DNA from: Deltaproteobacteria bacterium | GTDB taxonomy: Bacteria; Desulfobacterota; GWC2-55-46 | Length of the DNA stretch: 64,000 bases | Direction of reading: 5' to 3' | NCBI GenBank assembly: GCA_016177845.1 | Contig: JACOUO010000003.1 | Coordinates: 273,367-337,366 of the forward strand | Shown: positions 17,425-25,661 of the stretch, in pieces | How positions within the stretch are numbered: position 1 is the first letter of the stretch | How the letters are laid out: every line of letters starts with the position of its first letter | Position numbers and translations under genes: made by a program | The notes under the pieces: generated by a model | What the model was told of the DNA's origin: nothing | The model's input: the letters and a program-made list of their open reading frames with translations, nothing else | Database searches by the model: none

Positions 17425-18385
17425 CAGCATATTTTTGCTCAGGTGTGAGTATGGTGTCGCTGCGGGGAGTAGGGGGGATATGCCGCCTCCCCACAAGCCG
17501 TCATTCCCGAATGTCTGTATCGGGAATCCAGTATTAAAGATTCTGGACTGCCCCTTTCGTTGGGGAAAATATTGAAAGCAATCTGGTTTTTACCCCCTCA
17601 CCCCAGCCCTCTCCCACAAGGGGAGAGGGGAAGAAAAATATTGTCATTGCGAGGAGCGAAGCGACGAGGCAATCTTTTTTTGTATTTTGTCTCTACAAAA
17701 CCCCGAGGGCGCCAGTGGCGAAGCAGCCCATAAGGGAGGAAGGGTGAGCGAGCCGAGGCTGCAGGAGCGTAAGCGACTTAAGCTTTGAGGTGAACGGATT
17801 GGGGAGGAGCGGGGTTGCGCATCCATTCGCCCGAAAGAGCCCGGCAGGGCGTTAAAGTTAAAACAACACTGGACTAAAAATAGGTATTTAAAAAAGCGTT
17901 CCGCTGCGAAGCGCCCCTTAGTATAAATTTTTAAATACAAAACTAAATACAAAAAAACCTGTCATTGCGAGCGCAGCGAAGCAATCCGGTTTTTACCTCC
18001 AACCGGATTGCAGATTGCTTCGGTCTTATAGCCCTCGCAATGACAATTTACCCCTCACCCCAGCCCTCTCCATAGGTCTGGAATCAACTAAAACCCCAAT
18101 TAAACTGTCATTCCCGAATATTTTTATCGGGAATCCGGTATTTTGAGTAATTGTAGGGTGGGCCGCGCCCACCAAGTAATTCGCAAATCGCCCTTTGTAG
18201 GCTATGAAACATGGTATGTCAGGAAGAAGGTAGGTCAGGCCCTGGTATCAAAACTTAAGGTTTTTTCGCGATGACCAGGGCCTGAAAATCGGGGGCCTAT
18301 TAGTTTAGGCATTTGAGACCGCCGGGACCATCCTCAGTCCTCGGCTAACAGTGGGATATGAATGAAAGGAGCCTTAAAAATTATC
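17425..18385. repeat. Gene-free stretch filled with short dispersed palindromic repeats
   Basis: About 960 bp without a credible gene. It contains several kinds of short repeats. ATTCCCGA/TCGGGAAT hairpins occur at 17503-17527 and 18110-18134. A half element GTCATTGCGAGGAGCG starts near 17642. A complete element is bounded by TGTCATTGCGAG (17960-17971) and CTCGCAATGACA (18034-18045). CCCCTCACCCCAGCCCTC occurs twice (near 17592 and 18052). The TGCGAGCGCAGCGAAGCAAT core recurs at 56757 inside a different element. These look like REP-type or MITE-like repeats common in such genomes. Confidence 0.7.
18235..18285. repeat. Long nested hairpin downstream of the secreted-protein gene
   Basis: TCAGGCCCTGGT (18235-18246) pairs perfectly with ACCAGGGCCTGA (18274-18285). 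Inside the loop AAAAC and GTTTT can form a second stem. Either a terminator of the minus-strand gene or part of a structured RNA; no known RNA family recognised. Confidence 0.5.
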
Positions 18386-18862
18386 TTACGGCAATGGAGC
18401 CGTAGCGAGCGGATCTACTACCGGGGTCCTTGTCGGAAGCGGAAGCGGGTCCCTTGTCGGAAGAGCCTGCTCACCCATCACGGTAATCTCTATCTCGCAC
18501 TCTTTACATGATTTTACTTTAACTTCCATCTCATTGTCCGCGAGCAAAGTCACATCGTAATTGAGGGTTTGGACATTCTTGTTAAAATCCCTTTCCTTTG
18601 CGATGTCCTCTCCGTTAAGCTCGACCTCTGCGCTGGCAACCCTTGAATGCTTGCCTGAGTCCCCGCCATTTTTTACAATGAGTACGCCTTTACCTGGCAC
18701 CGGAGCAGTGAAATTCAATTTCGCTTCTTTTTTGTGTCCGTCGTTCTTTGTCTTTGAGATATAGACCGGTCCGTAGATTGCGGCCATTTCCGCCTGAACA
18801 GCCCCAACCGCAGCGAAAGTGCAGAGTGATGCGAGTATTACCAGGCTTTTGAATCTCTTCAT
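18386..18862 (-). CDS. Exported protein of unknown function
   Basis: 158 residues with a clear signal peptide (MKRFKSLVILASLCTFAAVGAVQA). The mature part contains KAKLNFTAPVPGKGV-like beta structure, resembling a single small beta-sandwich, a CKEC motif and a Pro/Thr-rich tail (LPTRDPLPLPTRTPV) that could span the cell wall or be disordered. Not recognised as a family. Likely periplasmic. It stands alone, with a good ribosome site upstream of the ATG. Confidence 0.7.
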   Translation of the reverse strand: MKRFKSLVILASLCTFAAVGAVQAEMAAIYGPVYISKTKNDGHKKEAKLNFTAPVPGKGVLIVKNGGDSGKHSRVASAEVELNGEDIAKERDFNKNVQTLNYDVTLLADNEMEVKVKSCKECEIEITVMGEQALPTRDPLPLPTRTPVVDPLATAPLP

Positions 18863-19024
18863 GTGCTGTTCCTCCTGTGCAGAGTAATTATTTGCAGCCC
18901 TTTTATAGCACCGGAGGTAAAAACATACAGTGACGAAAGTTACAGGAAGGTTATAAGGTTTCGAGAAATTTTCAACTGAGGATGGATTAAAGAGAAATGG
19001 AAGTATCTGAATTGCTTGACTATT

Positions 19025-19594
19025 CTATAATTTGAGGATTAGTTCGGAAAGTTTGCGCTTGGGCACATGATGGGCCTGTTCCTCATCCCGCCAATATTTT
19101 ACATCGCCTCCTGCCATCTCTTCTATCACAACGGTCTCTTTGGGTCTTCCGAGGGCAATGACGAGAAGTATTTCAAATTTTGCAGGTATCTTGAGGTTTT
19201 TCCTTAATCCTTCCCTGTCTGCGGATGACAGAATGCAGCCCCCAAGCCCCTGCTCGACAGCTCCAAGGAGTATTGATTGAGCTGCTATGCCGTGGTCGCA
19301 GTTCACCGTTTTGCTGATCTCTGTGTCGGTTAAAACAATAATATAAGCTGAGGGTCTTTCGCCCTCAACAGGCCCCTGCCATTCCTTAAGGTAGCCTGCC
19401 CACTTTAAATGGGGGAATATCAGGGCGTTTTTTTCAGCTTCATTGGAAAGGATGTACCTTAAAGGCTGAAGATTGGCTGAAGAAGGCGAAAGCCGTGCCA
19501 AATCCACAAGCCCTTTCAGGGCTTCCATGCTTACAGATTCATCCTCCCGGAATCTCCTGTAGCTCCTGTTTTTTCTGATAAGTTCCTTCATCAT
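19025..19594 (-). CDS. Nitroreductase family protein
   Basis: 189 residues, flavin (FMN) oxidoreductase fold. The N-terminus has the NRSYRRF motif (Arg residues bind FMN phosphate), then LARLSPSSANLQPLRY, and GLGGCILSS in the second half, with ALGRPKE near the end, all as in the family. Substrates of such enzymes vary (nitro compounds, quinones, dehalogenation). Start at 19594 or the next codon 19591; no strong ribosome site. Confidence 0.9.
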   Translation of the reverse strand: MMKELIRKNRSYRRFREDESVSMEALKGLVDLARLSPSSANLQPLRYILSNEAEKNALIFPHLKWAGYLKEWQGPVEGERPSAYIIVLTDTEISKTVNCDHGIAAQSILLGAVEQGLGGCILSSADREGLRKNLKIPAKFEILLVIALGRPKETVVIEEMAGGDVKYWRDEEQAHHVPKRKLSELILKL

Positions 19595-19685
19595 GGGAGT
19601 TCATTTTGCCAGATTTTAATGGCTTCTTCCAGCATTAAATTGGAGTGAAAAAAGGAAAACTGTTATAATGAGTTCGAGTTAAAAG

Positions 19686-20567
19686 ATGGAGGCGCAGTTG
19701 TCCGAAATCCCAAAATACCCTGATTTTTCAGAGATTACCATAGAGCTTCGCCCAATCCTGCACCCGCTTTTCAAACAGCTTGACAGCAGCATCTCTGAAT
19801 TCAGCTTCGCGAATATCTATCTTTTCAGGAAGACCCACAATTACAGGGTCACACAGCTTGAAGACGGCCTCATTGTGATTGCAGGTAAGGATAAAAAGCC
19901 CTTTTTCATGGTCCCGTTCGGCATTCCTGAAGAGGAGATGCTCAAGGAGCTCTTCCAAAAATTCTCGTCCATGAAGGCTGCAACCGCTGAACAGGCCCAT
20001 AATCTCTCTTTAGAATATATAGTAGAAGAGGACAGGGATAATTTCGATTACCTCTATTCCCGTGATGAGCTCTCAAAACTTTCCGGCAGAAAATACCATA
20101 AGAAAAAAAATCTCGTAAACTTCTTTACCGGCACATACACCTATGTCGGAAAACCCCTTCTTGACGAATACATAAAAGACGCGCTCTTTGTGCTTGAACA
20201 GTGGAGGGCAGGGCAGGCAGATGAAGGGGACTACGAAGCGGCCAAAGAGGCGCTTGAACGCTCAAATGAGCTGCAATTGTGCGGCGGCATCTATTATGTA
20301 GAGGACGGGCCTGCGGCATTCGCGCTTGGCGAAGAGCTTGAGCCGCATACCTTTGTCCTCCATTTCGAGAAGGGGATTGGGGATTATAAAGGGCTGCTTC
20401 AATTCGTAAACCAGAGCTTTGCCTCGATACTGCCTGAAAAATATCAAATCATCAACAGGGAGCAGGACTTGGGGGATGAGGGCTTAAGGAAGTCAAAGCT
20501 CAGCTATAAGCCTTCTGGCTTCGTTAAAAAATATCGGATTTACCCGAAATCTTCCTCTGAAAAATAA
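19686..20567 (+). CDS. DUF2156 family protein (GNAT-fold acyltransferase-like)
   Basis: 293 residues. ISEFSFANIYLFRKTHNYRV and SGRKYHKKKNLVNFF are typical of DUF2156, which resembles the C-terminal catalytic domain of lysyl-phosphatidylglycerol synthase. EELEPHTFVLHFEKG and GLLQFVNQSFA fit the second GNAT half. Activity unknown, perhaps aminoacyl- or acyl-transfer. Start: ATG 19686 as given, but GGAGG at 19688-19692 would better serve a TTG at 19698. Confidence 0.78.
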   Translation: MEAQLSEIPKYPDFSEITIELRPILHPLFKQLDSSISEFSFANIYLFRKTHNYRVTQLEDGLIVIAGKDKKPFFMVPFGIPEEEMLKELFQKFSSMKAATAEQAHNLSLEYIVEEDRDNFDYLYSRDELSKLSGRKYHKKKNLVNFFTGTYTYVGKPLLDEYIKDALFVLEQWRAGQADEGDYEAAKEALERSNELQLCGGIYYVEDGPAAFALGEELEPHTFVLHFEKGIGDYKGLLQFVNQSFASILPEKYQIINREQDLGDEGLRKSKLSYKPSGFVKKYRIYPKSSSEK

Positions 20568-20708
20568 GCTTGCAACATTCCTTAAAAAATTGTACTATTC
20601 GCGCCACAAGCAATTCCCTCTCTTTTCCAAATGAAAATATAACCGAATGCCAATTTAATGTTTAGGAAGCATTTACATGTAATGCCTTGCCTTTGTGTGC
20701 GCTGAAGG

Positions 20709-20735
20709 TGTGCTTGGAGATAAGCACAATTTTAA
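20709..20735 (+). promoter_or_regulatory. Hairpin in the leader of the permease gene
   Basis: TGTGCTT (20709-20715) pairs with AAGCACA (20722-20728), followed by ATTTTAAT. It lies 31 nt before the permease ATG; could be a weak attenuator. Not a known riboswitch to my eye. Confidence 0.3.
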
Positions 20736-20765
20736 TAAATGGGTATAACAGGAGAACTCGGTAAA

Positions 20766-22046
20766 ATGGAAACAAATCTTATTATCGCACTGGTCGTATT
20801 CGTAGCCGTATACGCCCTGCTTATCTGGGATAAGATAAACAGGGCAGTTGTGGCGCTCATCGGCGCCTCAGCCCTTGTCATCCTCGGCGTCCTGAATCAG
20901 GAAGCCGCCATACACGGGATTGACTTCAACACAATAGGTCTCCTGATAGCAATGATGGCAATAGTCAACATCTGCCAGAAGACAGGCATGTTCCAGTTCA
21001 TGGCAATAAAGGCGGCAAAAGCAGTTGGTGGAGACCCCTGGAGAATACTGGTGGCTTTATCAGTGGTTACCGCAGTATTATCAGCGCTTCTCGACAATGT
21101 CACAACAGTGCTCCTTACAGTTCCGATTACTTTCCTTATAACAGATGAACTTAAACTTAATCCTTATCCGTACCTTGTAGCGCAGGTATTCGCGTCAAAC
21201 ATAGGCGGAACCGCAACCCTTATAGGCGACCCTCCGAACATCATGATAGGAAGCGCGGTTGGCCTTGCGTTCATGGATTTTGTTTACAATGTCGGCGTAA
21301 TAGTCCCTGCAATTTTGATAGGCACCCTTATCCCCATGTACTTCATTTATGGCAAGAAGCTTAAGGTCTCTGATGAGCTTAAGCAGAGGATAATGGCCTT
21401 TAATGAAAAAGACGCCCTGCAGGATCGCGTGCTCCTTAAAAAATGCCTTGTGGTGCTTGCCATCACAATCGGCGGTTTCCTTATGCAGAAGCCTCTCCAT
21501 CTTGAGGCCGCAACAATAGGCCTTTTCGGAGCTGCAATTCTTATGCTCATAACAAAGGAAGACCTCCATCAGGTTATGGAGAAGGCGGAATGGACATCGA
21601 TATTCTTCTTCCTTGGCCTTTTCGTAATAGTTCACAGCCTTGTTGAGGTCGGGCTTATAAAGACCTTTGCCATGAAGACCCTTGAGCTTACAGGCGGGGA
21701 TATGAAGGTTACAGGCATGACGATACTCTGGGTCTCGGCCATTGCCTCGGCCTTTATAGATAATATCCCGTTTGTCGCTACCATGATACCGCTTATTAAG
21801 GACATGGCGCCGGGCCTCGGCGGTCCTGAAGCCATCCAGTCTTTGTGGTGGGCGCTTTCTCTCGGTGCCTGCCTTGGCGGAAACGGAACCCTTATCGGAG
21901 CATCGGCCAATGTCGTTGTAGCGGGCATGGCGCATAAGAACGGGCACGAGATGAGCTTTGTAAAATTCACGCTTCTCGCTTTCCCGCTCATGCTTATATC
22001 AATCGTCATATCGACTATTTACATGTACTTCAGGTACTTTTCTTAA
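20766..22046 (+). CDS. ArsB/NhaD-type ion permease (SLC13-like)
   Basis: 426 residues, about 11 membrane segments. DNVTTVLLTVPITFL and the repeat-related DNIPFVATMIP carry the conserved Asp-Asn pairs of NhaD/ArsB permeases, and IGGTATLIGDPPNIMIG and GGNGTLIGASANVV are family motifs. Probably a sodium-proton antiporter or anion (arsenite/citrate-like) exporter; the ion cannot be told. The ATG at 20766 is supported by AGGAG upstream (spacing about 11); an ATG at 20739 gives nine more residues. A CBS-domain protein follows and may regulate it. Confidence 0.88.
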   Translation: METNLIIALVVFVAVYALLIWDKINRAVVALIGASALVILGVLNQEAAIHGIDFNTIGLLIAMMAIVNICQKTGMFQFMAIKAAKAVGGDPWRILVALSVVTAVLSALLDNVTTVLLTVPITFLITDELKLNPYPYLVAQVFASNIGGTATLIGDPPNIMIGSAVGLAFMDFVYNVGVIVPAILIGTLIPMYFIYGKKLKVSDELKQRIMAFNEKDALQDRVLLKKCLVVLAITIGGFLMQKPLHLEAATIGLFGAAILMLITKEDLHQVMEKAEWTSIFFFLGLFVIVHSLVEVGLIKTFAMKTLELTGGDMKVTGMTILWVSAIASAFIDNIPFVATMIPLIKDMAPGLGGPEAIQSLWWALSLGACLGGNGTLIGASANVVVAGMAHKNGHEMSFVKFTLLAFPLMLISIVISTIYMYFRYFS

Positions 22047-22054
22047 ATCCGGCT

Positions 22055-22083
22055 GCCCCTTGTGAAATGAACCCGCAAGGGGC
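22055..22083 (+). terminator. Stem-loop after the permease gene
   Basis: GCCCCTTG (22055-22062) pairs with CAAGGGGC (22076-22083). There is no long T run, so it may be only a partial terminator or an mRNA end-protecting hairpin. Confidence 0.5.
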
Positions 22084-22133
22084 AAAGCCTTACTAACGGG
22101 TTATCTTTTTGTTATAATATGATAGGAGGATCT

Positions 22134-22601
22134 ATGATAGCGGCTAATGTAATGTCAACAGGCGCTCACACCCTTACCAAAGAAAAGACAATGCTTGACG
22201 CGTTCAAGCTCATCAGCGAGAAAAAGGTAAGGCAGATACCTGTTGTGGATGCCGGCAATATCGTACAGGGAGTGATTACGCCGAGAAAGCTCATGAAGGC
22301 GATACTTCCCAGGTACATAGCAGAAGGCATGATAGAGGATGTGAAGTTCGCCCCTGAACTGCCGGAGTTTGTGGAAAACATAGACCAGCTTGCTTACAAG
22401 AGCGTCGAACAGGTGCTTGATACCGAATTCGTGAGCGTCTCGCCCGAGACCTCAACGATGGAGATAGCGGCTTTGTTTGTAAATGCAAAAAAGCCCATAG
22501 AATCCATACTTGTAGTTGATCATAATAAAAGGCTTCTGGGGATAATATCCCCATGGGATGTGTTTAAGAGGCTGTGGGAATACGCAGAGAAAAAGAATTA
22601 G
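22134..22601 (+). CDS. CBS-domain pair protein
   Basis: 155 residues made of two CBS motifs (ANVMSTGAHTLTKEKTMLDAFKLI and ... TEFVSVSPETSTMEIAALF ... LLGIISPWDVFKRL). CBS pairs sense adenine nucleotides or related ligands. The ATG at 22134 has an AGGAGG site at 22124-22129. A TATAAT at 22113-22118 could be the -10 of its own promoter. Placement after a permease suggests regulation of transport; it overlaps the hemW start. Confidence 0.85.
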   Translation: MIAANVMSTGAHTLTKEKTMLDAFKLISEKKVRQIPVVDAGNIVQGVITPRKLMKAILPRYIAEGMIEDVKFAPELPEFVENIDQLAYKSVEQVLDTEFVSVSPETSTMEIAALFVNAKKPIESILVVDHNKRLLGIISPWDVFKRLWEYAEKKN

Positions 22602-23758
22602 ATAACACGATAGGGATTTACATCCATATACCTTTTTGCGTAAGCAAATGCCCTTACTGCGATTTCAGATCGGTGGTAAGCGCACAAATACCCGAGAAAA
22701 GATACACAGGATGCATTTTAAAGGAACTCTCTTTTTTGCTTAAAAAGGAGAGTTCCTTTTTTATTGAGAAAAGGCCGCTTGAGTCCGTCTATATCGGCGG
22801 CGGCACGCCCTCATTGCTCTCACCCCCGGCAATATCTTTCCTGATAGATTCCATCCGGAAAGAATTCAGCCCCGTTAAAGATATCGAGATTACCCTTGAG
22901 GCCAACCCGGATACCATAGACTTTGAAAAGCTCAAAGGCTTCAAAGAGGCAGGGATAAACAGGTTAAGCATAGGGCTGCAGTCCGCAAACGATAAAGACT
23001 TGAAAGCCCTTGGCAGGCCGCACTCAGCCGCAAAGGGGCTTAAGGCCTTTGAGGAGGCAAGAAAGGCAGGTTTTGAGAATATCGGCCTGGACCTTATTTT
23101 TGGTGTTCCGGGGCAGAGCCTTGCAGATTGGGAGCACTCGGTAAAAAAGGTGATTGAGCTTCGCCCTGAGCATATATCCATGTACGGCCTGACAATAGAA
23201 GAAGGCACTCCTTTCCATGATATGCAACAGAAAGGGGCTTTGGCTCTGCCCGGTGAAGAGGCTGAGGTCGAGATGTTCAGGCTTGGGATAGAGCTGTTCA
23301 AGGCAGGAGGCTGGCATCACTATGAGATATCAAACCTTGGGCTCCCGGGATTTTACAGCAGGCACAACAACAGGTATTGGCTTGGCAAGGATTATCTGGG
23401 CCTTGGCGTAAGCGCCCATTCATACCTCTCAAGGCCCGATTGGGGAAGGCGGTGGTGGAACGAGCTTGCCCCTTCTTCCTACATGGCTCGCATTGAGGAG
23501 CAAGGCATTGCCATAGCAGGGTGCGAAGACTTAAGCAGGGATGATGCTGTCAATGAAGCCCTCATTCTGGGCTTAAGGATGCTTGAAAGGGGTATAAACG
23601 GAGAGGATTTTAGAAGGAAATTCGGAGTCTATCCCAAGGAGGTATTCAGGAACTGGGCGGAACTTGAAGAAAAAGGCTTTGTCCGAAGCAGCGGACAAGA
23701 CCTGCTCCTGACCTCTGAAGGTGTCCTTGTAGCCAATGAAATACTGCTCAGGATCTAA
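22574..23758 (+). CDS. hemW: Radical SAM heme chaperone HemW
   Basis: 394 residues. YIHIPFCVSKCPYCDF holds the CX3CX2C cluster motif of HemW and HemN; YIGGGTPSLL and the GLQSANDKDLKALGR region follow, and the C-terminal HemN domain is present. HemW-type proteins (formerly called oxygen-independent coproporphyrinogen oxidases) deliver heme to respiratory enzymes. The GTG start at 22574 overlaps the CBS gene by 28 nt, since no other start lies before the cluster motif. Confidence 0.92.
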   Translation: MGIRREKELDNTIGIYIHIPFCVSKCPYCDFRSVVSAQIPEKRYTGCILKELSFLLKKESSFFIEKRPLESVYIGGGTPSLLSPPAISFLIDSIRKEFSPVKDIEITLEANPDTIDFEKLKGFKEAGINRLSIGLQSANDKDLKALGRPHSAAKGLKAFEEARKAGFENIGLDLIFGVPGQSLADWEHSVKKVIELRPEHISMYGLTIEEGTPFHDMQQKGALALPGEEAEVEMFRLGIELFKAGGWHHYEISNLGLPGFYSRHNNRYWLGKDYLGLGVSAHSYLSRPDWGRRWWNELAPSSYMARIEEQGIAIAGCEDLSRDDAVNEALILGLRMLERGINGEDFRRKFGVYPKEVFRNWAELEEKGFVRSSGQDLLLTSEGVLVANEILLRI

Positions 23759-23805
23759 GTATTTCCGTGCTTTTCCGCAAACCTGAAAAACGGTTTTTTC
23801 TATTC

Positions 23806-23834
23806 TTGACAATGGTTTATACCATTGGTATCTT
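23806..23834 (+). promoter_or_regulatory. Sigma-70 promoter with palindromic operator upstream of hrcA
   Basis: TTGACA (23806-23811), 17-nt spacer, TATCTT (23829-23834). The spacer holds the palindrome CAATGG-TTTATA-CCATTG (23810-23827), and a second overlapping one, ATACCA-T-TGGTAT (23819-23831). Neither matches the CIRCE element (TTAGCACTC and its inverse). A repressor binding here would block the promoter. Confidence 0.7.
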
Positions 23835-23913
23835 TTAAACTTGGCCCTGGGGGAGTTTCCAATGGCTTGCCAATCGTCCCTCCCGGCACTATATTATAAG
23901 TAAATGTAGAAAT

Positions 23914-24942
23914 ATGGATATTTCATCGGAAAGAGCTAAAAAGATACTGAGCGCGATTGTGCTCGATTTTATAAGAACGGCTGAGCCTGTAAGCTCCAAG
24001 GCCATTGCCACAAGGTATTCTTTTGGCTTAAGCCCTGCCACTATCCGCAGTATCATGGCGGAGCTTGAGAAAGAGGGCTATCTTATTCAACCCCATACCT
24101 CCGCAGGCAGGATACCCACTGACAAGAGCTTCCGTTTTTATGTGGACAGTCTCCGAGAGCTTGAGGAACCGCCTCAAGTGGATAAAGACCTCCTGAAAAA
24201 GAGTTGTGAAGAACCGCTTGCGATAGACAATATCCTGACCGAGACGGCCAAGGCCCTCTCTACGCTTACAAGCTGCGCAGGGCTTATGCTTGTGCCGAAA
24301 AAGGATAGTTTCATCATAAAGCAGATAAACTTCATCCCCATGGAGAAGACCAGCCTGATGGTCGTAATTGTCTCAAGGCTTGGTCTTGTGCAGACAAGGC
24401 ACATAAGGATGGAGACGGAAGTCAAAAAGCTTGGCCTTGAAAAGATAACCAATTATTTAAACTCAATAGCCGAAGGGCTTACCATAAGAGAGTTGAGGGC
24501 TCGCATCATCGAAGAGATGCGCAATGTAAAGAACCTCTACGATGAACTGCTTTCAAACGCGCTTCGCCTTGGAGCGATGGCGCTTGAGCAGAACAAATCG
24601 GCAGCAGATGAGCTTTATGTCGAGGGCAAGGCCAATATATTGGGGCAGCCTGAATTCAAGGATGACCTTGAGAGGATGAGGCTGCTTTTCGCGGCCTTCG
24701 AAGAGAAGAGCCTGCTTCTGAAAATACTCGATAAATCAATGGAAGAAAGCGGAATTCACATCTATCTTGGCTCTGAGAGCATGGTAAAGGAATTTGAGGG
24801 GCTGAGCTTTGTGACCGCTCCCTACGGTAGAAGCGGAGAGGTTCTGGGGACCCTTGGCGTTGTAGGGCCGGTCAGGATGAACTACTCCAGGATAATCCCG
24901 ATCGTTGACTATACAGCCGGGCTTTTGAGTAAAAATTTCTAA
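23914..24942 (+). CDS. hrcA: Heat-inducible transcription repressor HrcA
   Basis: 342 residues, normal length. An N-terminal winged helix (SSKAIATRYSFGLSPATIRSIMAELEKEGYL) is followed by the HTSAGRIPTDKSFRFYVD signature and the GAF-like core. HrcA represses class I heat-shock genes by binding CIRCE. First gene of hrcA-grpE-dnaJ. No CIRCE is seen upstream (see promoter entry), so what controls it is open. Confidence 0.96.
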   Translation: MDISSERAKKILSAIVLDFIRTAEPVSSKAIATRYSFGLSPATIRSIMAELEKEGYLIQPHTSAGRIPTDKSFRFYVDSLRELEEPPQVDKDLLKKSCEEPLAIDNILTETAKALSTLTSCAGLMLVPKKDSFIIKQINFIPMEKTSLMVVIVSRLGLVQTRHIRMETEVKKLGLEKITNYLNSIAEGLTIRELRARIIEEMRNVKNLYDELLSNALRLGAMALEQNKSAADELYVEGKANILGQPEFKDDLERMRLLFAAFEEKSLLLKILDKSMEESGIHIYLGSESMVKEFEGLSFVTAPYGRSGEVLGTLGVVGPVRMNYSRIIPIVDYTAGLLSKNF

Positions 24943-25047
24943 TCGTTTCAGGCCTATTATTTCCTTTTAAATCTCCGGCTGAATTTGACTCGCATTTCGG
25001 CACATTGTGCATATTTATTTTTTTAAAAAAATTGACTCAGGGGTATT

Positions 25048-25629
25048 ATGAACGAAAAGAACTCTAACAGGAACGGCGAAGAATACAAGGGCGAAGGCGC
25101 TCAGGAACAACAGGAAGAGATGAAGGATGAGCTGTTTGAGGCGCCTGAGCAGGAGGTCATCCGCTTAAGGTCTGAGCTTGAGGCAAAGACAAAAGAAGCT
25201 GAGGAGAACTATAATAAATTCCTCAGGTCCGTGGCAGACCTCGATAATTACAGGAAAAGGGCCGAAAAGGAAAAAGCCGATGCCATAAGCTACGCCAACG
25301 AGAGCATAATGGAAGATATACTTCCTGTTGTCGATAATTTTGAAAGAGCCCTCGTCCATGCCAACAGCGAGCAGAATGTAGAGTCGCTCAGGCAGGGCGT
25401 TCAGCTTATAATAGACCAGATGTACGCCGTACTTAAGAAGTTCGGACTGCAGGAGATAAAGTCAGTCGGCGGAAAGTTCGATCCGTCTCTCCACCACGCT
25501 ATAAGCCAGGAGGAGAGCGAAGCAGAGCCTGACTCAGTTGTAAAGGAATTTCAGAAAGGCTATCTCCTAAAGGGAAGGCTCCTTCGCCCCGCAATGGTTG
25601 CGGTCGCGAAAAAGCCGGAGACCCACTAA
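25048..25629 (+). CDS. grpE: Nucleotide exchange factor GrpE
   Basis: 193 residues: a charged N-terminus, a long coiled coil (EEVIRLRSELEAKTKEAEEN...), then the beta-wing domain with KKFGLQEIKSVGGKFDPSLHHAI. GrpE is the exchange factor of DnaK. dnaK is missing from its usual place between grpE and dnaJ. Confidence 0.96.
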   Translation: MNEKNSNRNGEEYKGEGAQEQQEEMKDELFEAPEQEVIRLRSELEAKTKEAEENYNKFLRSVADLDNYRKRAEKEKADAISYANESIMEDILPVVDNFERALVHANSEQNVESLRQGVQLIIDQMYAVLKKFGLQEIKSVGGKFDPSLHHAISQEESEAEPDSVVKEFQKGYLLKGRLLRPAMVAVAKKPETH

Positions 25630-25661
25630 AAATTTAACCACAGGCGGATAAGAGCAATTAT

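Noticed and set aside
17644..17952. Minus-strand frame of 102 codons in the repeat region
   Set aside because: Built from repeats, no ribosome site, no domain, odd composition.
21195..21947. Minus-strand frame of 250 codons in the permease gene
   Set aside because: Fully antisense to a well-conserved permease; a shadow of its codon pattern.
23835..23913. CIRCE element before hrcA
   Set aside because: TTAGCACTC-type arms not found; only CAATGG/CCATTG palindromes are present.
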